Source: Willaertia magna (Eukaryota > Heterolobosea > Eutetramitea > Acrasida > Naegleriidae). From it: a stretch of DNA of 64,000 nucleotides. The notes under the pieces are model-generated. The model ran no database searches and was not told the DNA's origin. It saw only the letters and a program-made list of their open reading frames with translations. Of this stretch, positions 52,146 through 63,218 are shown piece by piece; within the stretch, counting starts at the first letter, position 1; every line of letters begins with the position of its first letter. Both the position numbers and the translations under genes were made by a program. The DNA is taken from positions 1-64,000 of the forward strand of contig CADWAF010001104.1 of the NCBI GenBank assembly GCA_902984215.1. The letters run 5' to 3'.

Positions 52146-52556
52146 ATGGGAAAGAAAGTTGGTTCGTTAATGTCAATGTTTGAAAAGAAGGATGAGACAA
52201 CAACACCTCCTCCAAAAACTACTCCAGTTGTAAAACCAAAAGTTACTACAACAACATCATCATCTACACAAGAAGTGAAAAAGGAAGAACAAAAACCAAT
52301 AACAACTACTCCAGTGGTTAAACCTACAGTCACCGAGCAAAAGAAAGAGGAAAAGAAAGTAGAAACAAAACCAGTGGAAACAAAGCCAGTTGAGATCAAA
52401 AAAGAAGAAGAAAAGAAACAAGAAACAAAGCCACAACAAACAGTTCAACCATCAACCAGTACTGTAAAATATGATCCTAAATTACTAAAGAAACTAGAGG
52501 ATTTAATTGAAAGGCTTGAAAACCAAGCAGATCGTTTAGAAAAAGAGTTGAAATAA
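52146..52556 (+). CDS. Small Lys/Pro/Thr/Glu-rich protein with terminal oligomerisation-type helix
   Basis: 136 residues in three parts: a short conserved-looking head, MGKKVGSLMSMFEKK; a ~90-residue disordered middle of imperfect repeats built on TTPVVKPKV / TTPVVKPTV / VETKPVETKPVE; and a C-terminal amphipathic helix, LLKKLEDLIERLENQADRLEKEL. The helix resembles the N-terminal oligomerisation helix of adenylyl cyclase-associated protein (the LV.RLE.A..RLE pattern). The head with Ser-Met-Phe-Glu resembles short actin- or capping-protein-binding peptides, but this is only an impression. An intronless gene with a short spacer to the MBOAT gene. I do not assign a function. Confidence 0.6.
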   Translation: MGKKVGSLMSMFEKKDETTTPPPKTTPVVKPKVTTTTSSSTQEVKKEEQKPITTTPVVKPTVTEQKKEEKKVETKPVETKPVEIKKEEEKKQETKPQQTVQPSTSTVKYDPKLLKKLEDLIERLENQADRLEKELK

Positions 52557-52630
52557 ACAATCCTATTGATACAAAATACAAATTAGCGCCAGAATTAATC
52601 GTTAAAAACAATCCATTCAACATACAGAAA

Positions 52631-52681
52631 CCAATCAGGTTAACGAAACCTCCAATAGCTTTTCTTCACTTCCCGCCAAAA
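52631..52681 (+). promoter_or_regulatory. Beta-tubulin promoter elements: two CCAAT boxes and an E2F-type site
   Basis: CCAATCAGG at 52631 and CCAATAG at 52652 are CCAAT/NF-Y-type boxes. TTCCCGCCAAAA at 52670-52681 is a full match to the E2F/DP consensus (reverse strand TTTTGGCGGGAA). They lie 110 to 160 bp before the beta-tubulin ATG, the usual place for upstream promoter elements. Factor binding is inferred. Confidence 0.5.
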
Positions 52682-52779
52682 GTTACAAATTTTTTACAAC
52701 TTGCCCTTTTCACACCAACCTTAAAAGCCCAACTTTTTCTACAATTTCTACAACAAAAAAAAATAACAAATAACCTTAA

Positions 52780-54141
<1,362 letters not shown>

Positions 54142-54263
54142 ATAAATTTCTAAGTGTTTCTAAGTTTTAAATGATTATCTTTTATACCAAAATGTAAAAT
54201 AATTTAGTTATGCAATAAACTCTGTATTTTTGAACTTTATTAAAAATAATAAAACCAAAAAAA

Positions 54264-55220
54264 ATGAGAAAACTCTACTTCGAAAATGAAGGGGTATCAA
54301 TGTTCTCCGATCTTGAAATTGTATGCGAAGAAGATGACGACTGTAATACTTTCCATCCATCGGAAAATCAAATATCTGAATTGTACAATAAACTAAAAAA
54401 CAAATTTAAAAGAAAGATAGTTAAATCCTTTAGCGGAAAGTTTGAATTTGTTAAAACCAATCGCGATGTTCTATCCATACCATACGATTTAAAGGTTGAT
54501 AATTCAACTAAAACTATATATGTAGCAGATCGCGGAAACCGAGAGGTTAGGCTTTTTGATAAAGAGACATTACAAGTTAAAAGTTCTTTTAAATTAAAAT
54601 CAAATCCAAGAGGAATAGCATTTGATCCAAGTAATGAAAATGTTGTATTTGTTAGTTGTGGGGATGATGAAGAACATTGTGTTTTAAAATTAAATAAATA
54701 CACAGGTCAAGAAATTTGTAAATTTGAAAATGAATTTTATACTCCAACGTGTATGGTAATTGATGAAAAAACTAATAGATTATATATTTGTGAAGAATTA
54801 AATCGTAAAATTACAGTTGTTTCATCTGTTGATGGTAGTTACTTATTTAATTTTGGTTTGCATGACTTTTCAAATCCATGTGGAATTGAATTTACAATTG
54901 ATGATGAAATTGTTATTAGTGATTTTAATGGAAGTGAATTAAGATTTTATTCAAAAGATGGAACCTTTTTACGTTCCTCAACTCATACTTTAAATAGTGC
55001 CTTGGGTATGAAAGTAGATAGACAAAATGGTGATATTTATTGTTGTGAATCATGGGGAAATAAGATTACAATATTAGATAAAGAAGGTAATTTTAAAAGA
55101 AGCTATGGAAGGGGTGATTCAGATCACAAATTTAGTAGACCTTATGGCATAGACATTGATGATGAAGGGTTAATGTATGTAACAGAAAAGTCAGGTGAAT
55201 GTATTTCAATTTTTAAATAA
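54264..55220 (+). CDS. NHL-repeat beta-propeller protein
   Basis: 318 residues, intronless, preceded by a poly-A-rich leader. After a ~60-residue N-terminal region come about six blades with the NHL pattern: IPYDLKVDNSTKTIYVADRGNREVRLFD, PRGIAFDPSNENVVFVSCGDD, PTCMVIDEKTNRLYICEELNRKITV, PCGIEFTIDDEIVISDFNGSELRFY, ALGMKVDRQNGDIYCCESWGNKITI and PYGIDIDDEGLMYVTEKSGECISIF. The P.Gi..d..g..yv.d..n..i..f repeat is clear. A six-bladed propeller covering nearly the whole protein is expected. No catalytic or RING/B-box domain is present, so it is a binding protein of unknown partner, probably cytosolic. Such propeller genes tend to occur in multi-copy families in Naegleria-type genomes (inference). 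Confidence 0.85.
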   Translation: MRKLYFENEGVSMFSDLEIVCEEDDDCNTFHPSENQISELYNKLKNKFKRKIVKSFSGKFEFVKTNRDVLSIPYDLKVDNSTKTIYVADRGNREVRLFDKETLQVKSSFKLKSNPRGIAFDPSNENVVFVSCGDDEEHCVLKLNKYTGQEICKFENEFYTPTCMVIDEKTNRLYICEELNRKITVVSSVDGSYLFNFGLHDFSNPCGIEFTIDDEIVISDFNGSELRFYSKDGTFLRSSTHTLNSALGMKVDRQNGDIYCCESWGNKITILDKEGNFKRSYGRGDSDHKFSRPYGIDIDDEGLMYVTEKSGECISIFK

Positions 55221-55707
55221 ATACATGTATTTTAAAATATAATTATTGTAATCCAAAAAAATAATTAATTAATAAAAATAAGAATGTTAAAAATATTTAA
55301 TTTGTCCCTTTGTTGTGTCCATAAGATCTTTAAAGCCGTTTGAAGGTTCTTTGTGGAACTAAAGAAGGTTCATGTAACAAGATTCTGTGTTGAAAATCAT
55401 GAGGTTTCAAGTCATTTCACAAACAGAAGCAATCTAAAGTCTTTGGAATTTTTTCCTTTTAACTTTGGCGCTGATTGGAAAATTATCCACTCTGGTTACC
55501 GTCCCCGCTTTGTAAGAATGAAATTTTTTAAAAAAAAATTAAAACCCTTTCTTCTATTTAGTAGGATTTCTTTTCATCAGGTTCTGTTTCACACAATAGA
55601 ATCTCTATATCATCCTTCTTCTAAAATAACATTAATTTATTTAAAATTTCATTCATCACTTTCTTTATAGTAATCAAAACAGTTTTGTTTTATAAAATTT
55701 TGAAATC
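55221..55707. promoter_or_regulatory. Upstream region of acetyl-CoA carboxylase, with TTTGGCGC and ATTGG elements
   Basis: 487 bp. A frame at 55353-55670 is open but has no family resemblance and poor codon character. TTTGGCGC at 55464-55471 (E2F-like) followed by GATTGG at 55473-55478 (reverse CCAAT box) lies about 235 bp before the ATG, an arrangement similar to the beta-tubulin promoter. Inference only. Confidence 0.35.
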
Positions 55708-58700
55708 ATGAGTATTGTTGAAAATAATAATTTTTCTTCGGTAGAGGGATATGTTGAAAAATTAGGAGGTAATAAAGTAATTAAAAAGATTCTTATTGCA
55801 AACAATGGTATTGCAGCAGTAAAAGGAATTCGTTCCATGAGAAATTGGTGTAATGATGTATTTGGTAATTCAAATGCAATCAAGTTTGTTGCAATGGCAA
55901 CACCAGAAGACATTCAAGCAAATGCCGAATATGTTAGATTAGCAGATGAACTAATTAAAGTACCGGGAGAATCAAGTTTTAATAATTATAGTAATGTTAA
56001 ATTAATAGTAGATATTGCAGAAAGTACTAATTGCGATGCAGTTTGGCCTGGTTGGGGACATGCATCGGAAAATCCTGAACTTCCACTTTCACTTTCACAA
56101 ACAAAACGTAAAATTGCTTTCATAGGTCCAGATAGTATTGCAATGGAAGCTTTAGGTGATAAAATTTCATCTACAATATTAGCTCAAGCAGCTGGAGTAC
56201 CTACAATTCCATGGTCTGGTTCCGGTATTGAACATAATGTTTCCGAACTTGGATTACCAATTCCTGAAGATACTTATTTAAAGGCTTGTATTGTTGATGA
56301 AAAAGAAGCATTAGAATGTGCTCATAAAATTGGATATCCACTTATGATAAAAGCATCAGAAGGAGGTGGTGGTAAAGGTATTAGAAAGGTTTCAAATGAT
56401 GAAGAATTAAAATTAGGCTTTGCACAAGTAAAAAGTGAAGTTCAAGGTTCTCCAATATTTTTAATGAAATTATCAAGTGAAGCTAGACATTTAGAAGTTC
56501 AAGTAATTGCAGATAAACATGGCAACGCAATTGCTTTATATTCAAGAGATTGTTCTGTACAAAGACGTCATCAAAAGATTATAGAAGAAGGTCCAGTTAT
56601 TGTTGCTCCAAAACATGTACTTGATATTATGGAAGAAGCAGCTGTCAAATTAGCAAAAAGTGTGAATTATAGTGGTGCTGGAACAGTTGAGTATTTATAT
56701 GAACCAGCTACTCAAAATGTTTACTTTTTAGAATTAAATCCTAGACTTCAAGTTGAACACCCTGTAAGTGAATGGATCACTCAAACAAATATTCCATCAA
56801 TTCAATTGCAAATTGCCATGGGAATTCCATTAAATCGTATTCCAGATATCAGAAGATTTTTTGGAGTTCAAAGAGAAAGCTTGTATTCTGAATTACCTGT
56901 CATTGATGTAAGTGATGCATCTAAAAGGGTTCCACCTGTTGGACATGTAATTGCATGTCGTATCACAGCAGAAAATCCAGAAAATGGTTTCCAACCAACA
57001 TGTGGTTCAGTAGTGGAATTAAACTTTAGAAACTCTCCAAATGTTTGGGGTTATTTCTCTATTAGATCTCAAGGTGCAATTCACGCATTTTCTGATTCAC
57101 AATTTGGTCACATTTTTGCGTTTGGAAAAACTCGTGAAGAAGCTAGAAAAACTATGCTAGGTACATTAAAAGAGTTAGTGATCAGAGGTGAAATTAGAAC
57201 AACAGCTGAATATTTACAAACACTAATTGAACTGGATGATTATATTAAAAATGCGTTCACCACTTCATGGTTGGATGTCCTAATTGCCAAACAAATTAAA
57301 TTAGAAAAACCAGATGTATTTTTAGTACTCACATGCGGTGCTTTGCATACTTTACATAAGATTGTTTCTGAAAGAACTAAAACATGGTTACTTGCGGTTG
57401 AAAGAGGTCAAGTACCATCCTTTGATTGTGTAGATGTTCAACTAGCGCTTGAATTAATTTATGAAAATGTTAAATACAATTTAAATGCTGTAAGAAGCGG
57501 TCAACATAAGTATACACTTGAACTAAATGGTTCAACTAGAGAAGCTGAGTTTAGAGAATTGAGAGATGGAGGCTTATTAGTCATTAATGAAAAGGGGGAA
57601 AGTTATGTTTCCTACGCGAATGAAGAACCTTCTGGCTTGAGAGTTCAAGTTGATGGTAAAGTTTGTATGTTCACAAAGGAATATGATCCATCTCAATTAC
57701 GTTCAACTGTCAGTGGTAAATTTATTAGATATTTAGTTGAAAATGGTGCCCAAGTAAAATCAAATACACCAGTAGCTGAATTGGAGGTAATGAAAATGGT
57801 TATTACTGTTTATGCTCCTTTGCCAGGTAAAGTAAATCACTGCATTGTTGATGGTACAAGTATTAATCAAGGTGATATTATTTGTGTTATTGATCTCGAA
57901 GATAAGTCACAAGTTAAACGAGCAGTACCATTTGATGGTAAATTCCCTGAAATGAAAAAAGAGGAAATTAATCCACCACCAAATCGTGTTGTATCAAATG
58001 CTTTGGAAGTTATTGAAAATTTATTAAATGGATTTGATTATCCTTCACATATTTTCAATTCCAAGTTAATGGATTCCATTAATGAAATACGTGCACTAGG
58101 TGACAGAAATATCTTAGTTCATGATTTAATTGAAAGAATTTCTGTTTTAAGAAAAGCTTTACCAGCAACTCTTGTAAGAGAAGTCAACACAATTTTAACT
58201 AAGAGAAAACAACAATTTGAAGAAATTTGTGTTAACAATGGCGGAGGTATTAACCAAATTTATAATGAAGATTTAATGAGAGAATTAACTGAAATCTTTA
58301 AAAATCATGAAGAGACATTAAAAGGTGTAAAGAAAGAAGAATTTTTGAATGGTGTCAAACCTATTTATGATATTATTGATTTGTATAACGCTGGATACAA
58401 GAAGAACAGTTTCTTGGTATTAAGTAAATTATTAGAGGAATATATTCAAACTGAAAAACGTTTTGATTTAGTTGGTGGAAAAAGAAGGGAAGCAGTTTGG
58501 TTCGAGTTAAGAGAGAAACACAGAGAGAACCTTTTAAAGACTTATCAAATTGCATTATCTCATTGTAGATTAAATAGAAAGAATAAGGTAGTTTGCTCCT
58601 TACTGGAAGTAATTGAAAAATTAGATTTAGTTAAAGAATTTACTCCTATCTTGGGTGAATTAGCATCCTTTATTGGTCCTGAATATGGAGATGTTGCTTT

Positions 58701-61700
58701 GGCTGCAAAACATATTTTAACTACCAGCAGATTACCATCAAAGAAGAGAATGAAGGGTGAAATGGAAAAATATTTGAAGCAAGGAGTTGAAGCAAATGAT
58801 AAGCAACAAAAATTAAATAACTTACATGATTTAATCCTTAAACAAAATTATAGTTTTGATATCTTACTTGAATTCCTTTCAGATGAAAATGAAGCAATTG
58901 CAGATTTAGCAGCCGAAGTATATATTAGAAAGGCTTATTGCACATTTGATATTGATATCACTAAAATTTTAAAACAAGATAAATTCAAATCTTTAGAGTT
59001 CAGCTTCGTAAACAAAGAAAGCTCCTCTAACTTAGGAAGTAATTCCCTCAAATCGGATGGTATTGTTGGCTCCATTTCTGTTGACAATTTGTCCAATTTG
59101 GTACCAGAAACTGAAGACAGTGTTGGTTTTGGAGTATTAGCAATCTTTGATTCTGTTAATGATGTAGAGCAAAACTTTAAAGAAGCAGTTAAATCTTTCG
59201 CAGTTGATGATGATACTGATTCTACCAATGTTTTAATGCTTTTAATCAAGTCTAAACAACCAAGTGCATCAACTGATTCTGAATATGCAACAGTATTTTC
59301 TGAAATATTAAAGAAGAATATGGATTTACTTGATAACTTGGATATTAAGAGAGTAACTGTAGTTGTTGAAATACCAGGAAAATTACCATATTACTTTACT
59401 TTTAGAAAGAGAAATAAGTATACAGAAGATCCAATGTATAGACACATTGAACCTACACTTGCTTTCCAACTTTTATTGAGAAAACTTTCAAATTACAATG
59501 TTTCTCCTTTCCCTTATAAAGACCCTGCAGTTCACATTTTCTACGGTGAAAAGAAAAAAGAGTTAGGTGTTAATAGATTTGATGCATTAAATAGAAGATT
59601 CTTTGTTCGTACACTTGTTTTACAAGGTGATATTTTCACTGCAGAAAACCCAGAAGAATTGCAAATCTCTGAAGTTGAGAGATATGTTGTTGCTTCACTT
59701 AATGGATTAGAATTAGCTATGGCTGATAAGAATTACGCTCCAAGTTATGCTAATCACATTTTTGTCAATTTCTTACCTGAGGTTGTTGTCAAAACAGATA
59801 TGGTTACTGAGTTAATTGATAGATTCCAAAGAGTTTATGGTAAAAGATTGTGGCACTTAAGGGTTAGTGAAGTAGAGGTTAAAGTTAATGCTAAATTTTC
59901 AATTAATGATCAAAGTCAAACCTTTAGATTTGTTGCGAGAGACGATACTGGTTATCATTTAACAGTTGATGTTTACAAAGAGGAAAAAGATGCAATTACT
60001 GGAAGATTAGTCTATAAATCATTCCTTCCATTTGATAAGAAACCTTTGGATGGTATGGATATTAATATCCCTCATCCTGTTCTCAATACTGTAGATCAAA
60101 AGAGAATTATTGCTCACAACAATGATACTTCTTATGTGTATGATTTCCCAATTTTATTCGAAAGAGCAATTAGACACGTATGGAAGAAGCATGTAGAGGT
60201 TACAAAGGAAAAGATGCCAAAAGTTTATTTAGATTACACTGAATATATTTTAGATTCTAATACTAATACTCTTATTCCAAATCCTGTAAAAGGAGTAATA
60301 GGCAAGAACACTTGTGGTATGGTAGTGTGGAAAATGACACTTTTCACTCCTGAATGTCCTGAAGGTAGAGATATTGTTTTGATTGCCAATGATATCACTT
60401 TCCAAAGTGGTTCATTCGGTGTTATAGAAGATGATACATTCCAATTAGGTAGCGAAATGGCAAGAAAATTGAAGATTCCAAGAATTTATATTGCTGCAAA
60501 CTCTGGAGCAAGAATTGGTGTTGCAGATGAAGTTAGAGAATTATTTAAAGTTGAATGGAATGATCTAAATGATCCAACAAAGGGATTTAAATATTTATAC
60601 TTAAATGAAAATGGTTATGAAAAATTAAGAAACTCTGTAAATGTAGAAGAAATTGAAGTAAATGGTGAAAAGAGATGGAAGATTGTAGACATTATTGGTA
60701 AAGAAAATGGTATTGGTGTTGAAAATTTAAGAGGTTCAGGTATGATTGCTGGCGAAACTGCAAGGGCATATGAAGAAGTATTTACAATGAACTATGTTGC
60801 GGCAAGAAGTGTAGGTATTGGTGCATATCTTAATCGTTTAGGACAAAGAATAATTCAAAATAGAAAGGCTCCAATATTATTAACTGGTGCACAAGCATTA
60901 AATAAGGTCCTTGCCAGAGAAGTTTATTCAAGCAATTTACAATTAGGTGGTGTACAAATTATGTACCCTAACGGTGTTTCACATCTAGTCGCAAAAGATG
61001 ACTATCGTGCAATTATTGACATGATAACATGGTTACAATACGTACCTAAATCTATTGGTTCACCATTACCAACGCTTAAATCATTGGACTCCCCAGAACG
61101 TGAAATTGGATTTATTCCACAAGAAGGATCACATTATGATTTCAGAAACTTATTAACAGGAGCAATGGTTGTACCAGACCAAGCAATCCTTAGTACTGAA
61201 ATACAGGAAGATAGTTTAATTACTAATGATGAAAAAGTTTGGTTAAGTGGATTCTTTGATAAGGATTCATTCTTTGAAACTCTGAGTGGTTGGGCAAAGA
61301 ACGTAGTTGTTGCTAGAGCTAGATTAGGTGGTATTCCAGTTGGTGTGTTAGCGGTTGATACTAAGACTTATGAACAAATTATTCCAGCAGATCCAGCTGA
61401 TGATAATTCTAGAGAAAGAGTTGTACAAAAATCAGGTCAAGTATGGTATCCAGATTCATCATTTAAAACAGCACAAGCAATAAGAGATTTTAACAATGGA
61501 GAACAATTACCTTTAATGATATTTGCAAATTGGAGAGGATTTTCAGGTGGTCAAAGAGATATGTTTGATGAAATTATTAAGTTTGGTGCATATATTGTTG
61601 ATGCACTTGTGGATTACAAGCAACCTGTATTTGTTTACATTCCTCCTTATGGTGAATTAAGAGGTGGTGCATGGGTTGTGGTTGATCCAATGATTAATAA

Positions 61701-62379
61701 CGATGTAATGGAAATGTTTGCAGATACTAAATCTAAAGGTGGTATTTTAGAAGCAAGTGGTATTGTTGAAATTAAATATAGAAAACAAGAATTAATTGCA
61801 ACTATTGCTAGATTAGATGAAGAATATATTAAATTATCTAGGGAATTAGGCAGAAATGATATAGATTTGAATGAAAAGAGTTTAATTAAACAAAAGATGA
61901 ATCAACGTATTGAAAAATTGTTACCTATTTATACTCAAGTTGCTGAATCATTTTGTGATTTACATGATACTCCAGGTAGAATGAAGGCTAAAGGTGTCAT
62001 TTCAGAAATTGTGCCTTGGAAGAATGCAAGAACTTATTTCTATTGGAGATTGAGAAGAAAATTAAAAGAATTTGAAATGATTCACTCTGTAAGTGTTGCA
62101 CCAAAAGACAATACAATTTCTTTCAAGAGAAAACTTTTAAGAGAAAAGGTTATAGCTAATGATGAAATCTGGAATGACGATAAATTGTTCTTAGATTGGG
62201 TTGAAAAGAATGCAGAAAATATTAATCAATTGATGTTACAAATGAAACAAGAAAAGATTAAGAGTGATATTAAGGTTTTATGTGAGGAAAATATTGATGG
62301 TGTTTTTGGTGGTATTTTAGATTATCTACAACAAGCTGATCAAACACTCAAAGATAAATTGAAGCAATTACTCCAATAA
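55708..62379 (+). CDS. ACC1: Acetyl-CoA carboxylase, multidomain eukaryotic type
   Basis: 2223 residues in one exon. The biotin carboxylase domain (about 15-540) has KKILIANNGIAAVKGIRSMR, WPGWGHASENPELP, the ATP-grasp glycine loop ASEGGGGKGIRK and YLFEP-like FLELNPRLQVEHPVSEW. The biotin carrier domain has ELEVMKMVITV (biotin-lysine Lys696). A long central domain (760-1470) follows, with helical repeats. The carboxyltransferase halves run about 1490-2090: NDITFQSGSFGVIEDDTF, IYIAANSGARIGVADEV and the AcCoA-site IPPYGELRGGAWVVVDP. It makes malonyl-CoA for fatty-acid synthesis and elongation. There is no targeting peptide, so it is cytosolic. All catalytic signatures are present. Length is in line with yeast Acc1 (2233). 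Confidence 0.98.
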   Translation: MSIVENNNFSSVEGYVEKLGGNKVIKKILIANNGIAAVKGIRSMRNWCNDVFGNSNAIKFVAMATPEDIQANAEYVRLADELIKVPGESSFNNYSNVKLIVDIAESTNCDAVWPGWGHASENPELPLSLSQTKRKIAFIGPDSIAMEALGDKISSTILAQAAGVPTIPWSGSGIEHNVSELGLPIPEDTYLKACIVDEKEALECAHKIGYPLMIKASEGGGGKGIRKVSNDEELKLGFAQVKSEVQGSPIFLMKLSSEARHLEVQVIADKHGNAIALYSRDCSVQRRHQKIIEEGPVIVAPKHVLDIMEEAAVKLAKSVNYSGAGTVEYLYEPATQNVYFLELNPRLQVEHPVSEWITQTNIPSIQLQIAMGIPLNRIPDIRRFFGVQRESLYSELPVIDVSDASKRVPPVGHVIACRITAENPENGFQPTCGSVVELNFRNSPNVWGYFSIRSQGAIHAFSDSQFGHIFAFGKTREEARKTMLGTLKELVIRGEIRTTAEYLQTLIELDDYIKNAFTTSWLDVLIAKQIKLEKPDVFLVLTCGALHTLHKIVSERTKTWLLAVERGQVPSFDCVDVQLALELIYENVKYNLNAVRSGQHKYTLELNGSTREAEFRELRDGGLLVINEKGESYVSYANEEPSGLRVQVDGKVCMFTKEYDPSQLRSTVSGKFIRYLVENGAQVKSNTPVAELEVMKMVITVYAPLPGKVNHCIVDGTSINQGDIICVIDLEDKSQVKRAVPFDGKFPEMKKEEINPPPNRVVSNALEVIENLLNGFDYPSHIFNSKLMDSINEIRALGDRNILVHDLIERISVLRKALPATLVREVNTILTKRKQQFEEICVNNGGGINQIYNEDLMRELTEIFKNHEETLKGVKKEEFLNGVKPIYDIIDLYNAGYKKNSFLVLSKLLEEYIQTEKRFDLVGGKRREAVWFELREKHRENLLKTYQIALSHCRLNRKNKVVCSLLEVIEKLDLVKEFTPILGELASFIGPEYGDVALAAKHILTTSRLPSKKRMKGEMEKYLKQGVEANDKQQKLNNLHDLILKQNYSFDILLEFLSDENEAIADLAAEVYIRKAYCTFDIDITKILKQDKFKSLEFSFVNKESSSNLGSNSLKSDGIVGSISVDNLSNLVPETEDSVGFGVLAIFDSVNDVEQNFKEAVKSFAVDDDTDSTNVLMLLIKSKQPSASTDSEYATVFSEILKKNMDLLDNLDIKRVTVVVEIPGKLPYYFTFRKRNKYTEDPMYRHIEPTLAFQLLLRKLSNYNVSPFPYKDPAVHIFYGEKKKELGVNRFDALNRRFFVRTLVLQGDIFTAENPEELQISEVERYVVASLNGLELAMADKNYAPSYANHIFVNFLPEVVVKTDMVTELIDRFQRVYGKRLWHLRVSEVEVKVNAKFSINDQSQTFRFVARDDTGYHLTVDVYKEEKDAITGRLVYKSFLPFDKKPLDGMDINIPHPVLNTVDQKRIIAHNNDTSYVYDFPILFERAIRHVWKKHVEVTKEKMPKVYLDYTEYILDSNTNTLIPNPVKGVIGKNTCGMVVWKMTLFTPECPEGRDIVLIANDITFQSGSFGVIEDDTFQLGSEMARKLKIPRIYIAANSGARIGVADEVRELFKVEWNDLNDPTKGFKYLYLNENGYEKLRNSVNVEEIEVNGEKRWKIVDIIGKENGIGVENLRGSGMIAGETARAYEEVFTMNYVAARSVGIGAYLNRLGQRIIQNRKAPILLTGAQALNKVLAREVYSSNLQLGGVQIMYPNGVSHLVAKDDYRAIIDMITWLQYVPKSIGSPLPTLKSLDSPEREIGFIPQEGSHYDFRNLLTGAMVVPDQAILSTEIQEDSLITNDEKVWLSGFFDKDSFFETLSGWAKNVVVARARLGGIPVGVLAVDTKTYEQIIPADPADDNSRERVVQKSGQVWYPDSSFKTAQAIRDFNNGEQLPLMIFANWRGFSGGQRDMFDEIIKFGAYIVDALVDYKQPVFVYIPPYGELRGGAWVVVDPMINNDVMEMFADTKSKGGILEASGIVEIKYRKQELIATIARLDEEYIKLSRELGRNDIDLNEKSLIKQKMNQRIEKLLPIYTQVAESFCDLHDTPGRMKAKGVISEIVPWKNARTYFYWRLRRKLKEFEMIHSVSVAPKDNTISFKRKLLREKVIANDEIWNDDKLFLDWVEKNAENINQLMLQMKQEKIKSDIKVLCEENIDGVFGGILDYLQQADQTLKDKLKQLLQ

Positions 62380-62538
62380 ACAAATTATTAATTTCATCGC
62401 TTTTCCATTTTCAGTCATCGTCAAACTTTGTTCCTTTTCCAAACGCTGAGCTTTGGCTTTGCAGGAGAGGCATTATTATCTTTACAAATTTTTATTAAAG
62501 TGCGTAATCACAAATTTTAATAGGACAAAACAAAAAGA

Positions 62539-63159
62539 ATGAAAATTATTTTACTTCTTTTAGGCGTTTGGTTGTTAGCGGCTGCAGCTTTTTGTCAACA
62601 AACTTCGCCAAGCGTTGCAAATCCCCCAAGCACAGACAATTCAAAACCTAGCAACAACGTTTTAGGCGGCTCCTTTATTCCGTTCTCTCCTAGCAACCTT
62701 GTAATGAATTCCCCTCTCAGCAGCATTCCAAGCAGCGGATTTAATTTTGATGGTTTTAATCAAAATTTTCAAAATTTTGTTAACTCTCCTTTTAGCAATG
62801 ACTTTTTTAAGGGATTCCAGAACGCAAAACAAAATCCAGCTTCAGCAACAAGTACTCCAAACCCAAGTAACAACCAAAATTCAAACCCTACAGCTAACAC
62901 CTTCCCCTCTTTTGCGCCTCCTTCCTTAATGAACAATCAACTGCCTGCCTTCAACTTCCCCACTTTCAACCCTCAAAACGCTCCTATCAATAATTTTGGT
63001 TTTGGGTTTAATCCATACACCAACATGATGGGAAATCCTTACAATCCGTTCAATAATTACTATCAACCCAATAGTTATTCTGGAACTCAGGCAATTCCTG
63101 GAGGATATCAAACAACTAGTTACGTTAACAATCCTATATCTTTTTCCTCACATAAATAA
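62539..63159 (+). CDS. Secreted Asn/Pro/Ser/Phe-rich protein of unknown function
   Basis: 206 residues, intronless. A clear signal peptide (MKIILLLLGVWLLAAAAFC, cleavage likely after the Ala/Phe-Cys region) is followed by a low-complexity chain with no Cys, built from Asn, Pro, Ser, Phe, Gln and Gly: FNFDGFNQNFQNFVNSPF, FNFPTFNPQNAP, FGFGFNPYTNMMGNPYNPF. The phenylalanine/asparagine/proline pattern looks like an extended, sticky, fibrous or adhesive secreted protein. The gene is noticeably richer in C than its neighbours on this strand. No family recognised. A structural or cyst-wall role is a guess. Confidence 0.75.
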   Translation: MKIILLLLGVWLLAAAAFCQQTSPSVANPPSTDNSKPSNNVLGGSFIPFSPSNLVMNSPLSSIPSSGFNFDGFNQNFQNFVNSPFSNDFFKGFQNAKQNPASATSTPNPSNNQNSNPTANTFPSFAPPSLMNNQLPAFNFPTFNPQNAPINNFGFGFNPYTNMMGNPYNPFNNYYQPNSYSGTQAIPGGYQTTSYVNNPISFSSHK

Positions 63160-63218
63160 AACAAATTTAGATTTTGTAAACTTTACAATTTATTTTAATT
63201 GTTTATTATATAAAGTGG

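Noticed and set aside
55353..55670. 105-codon frame before acetyl-CoA carboxylase
   Set aside because: No family resemblance, no A-rich start context, and it overlaps promoter-like elements; treated as upstream region.
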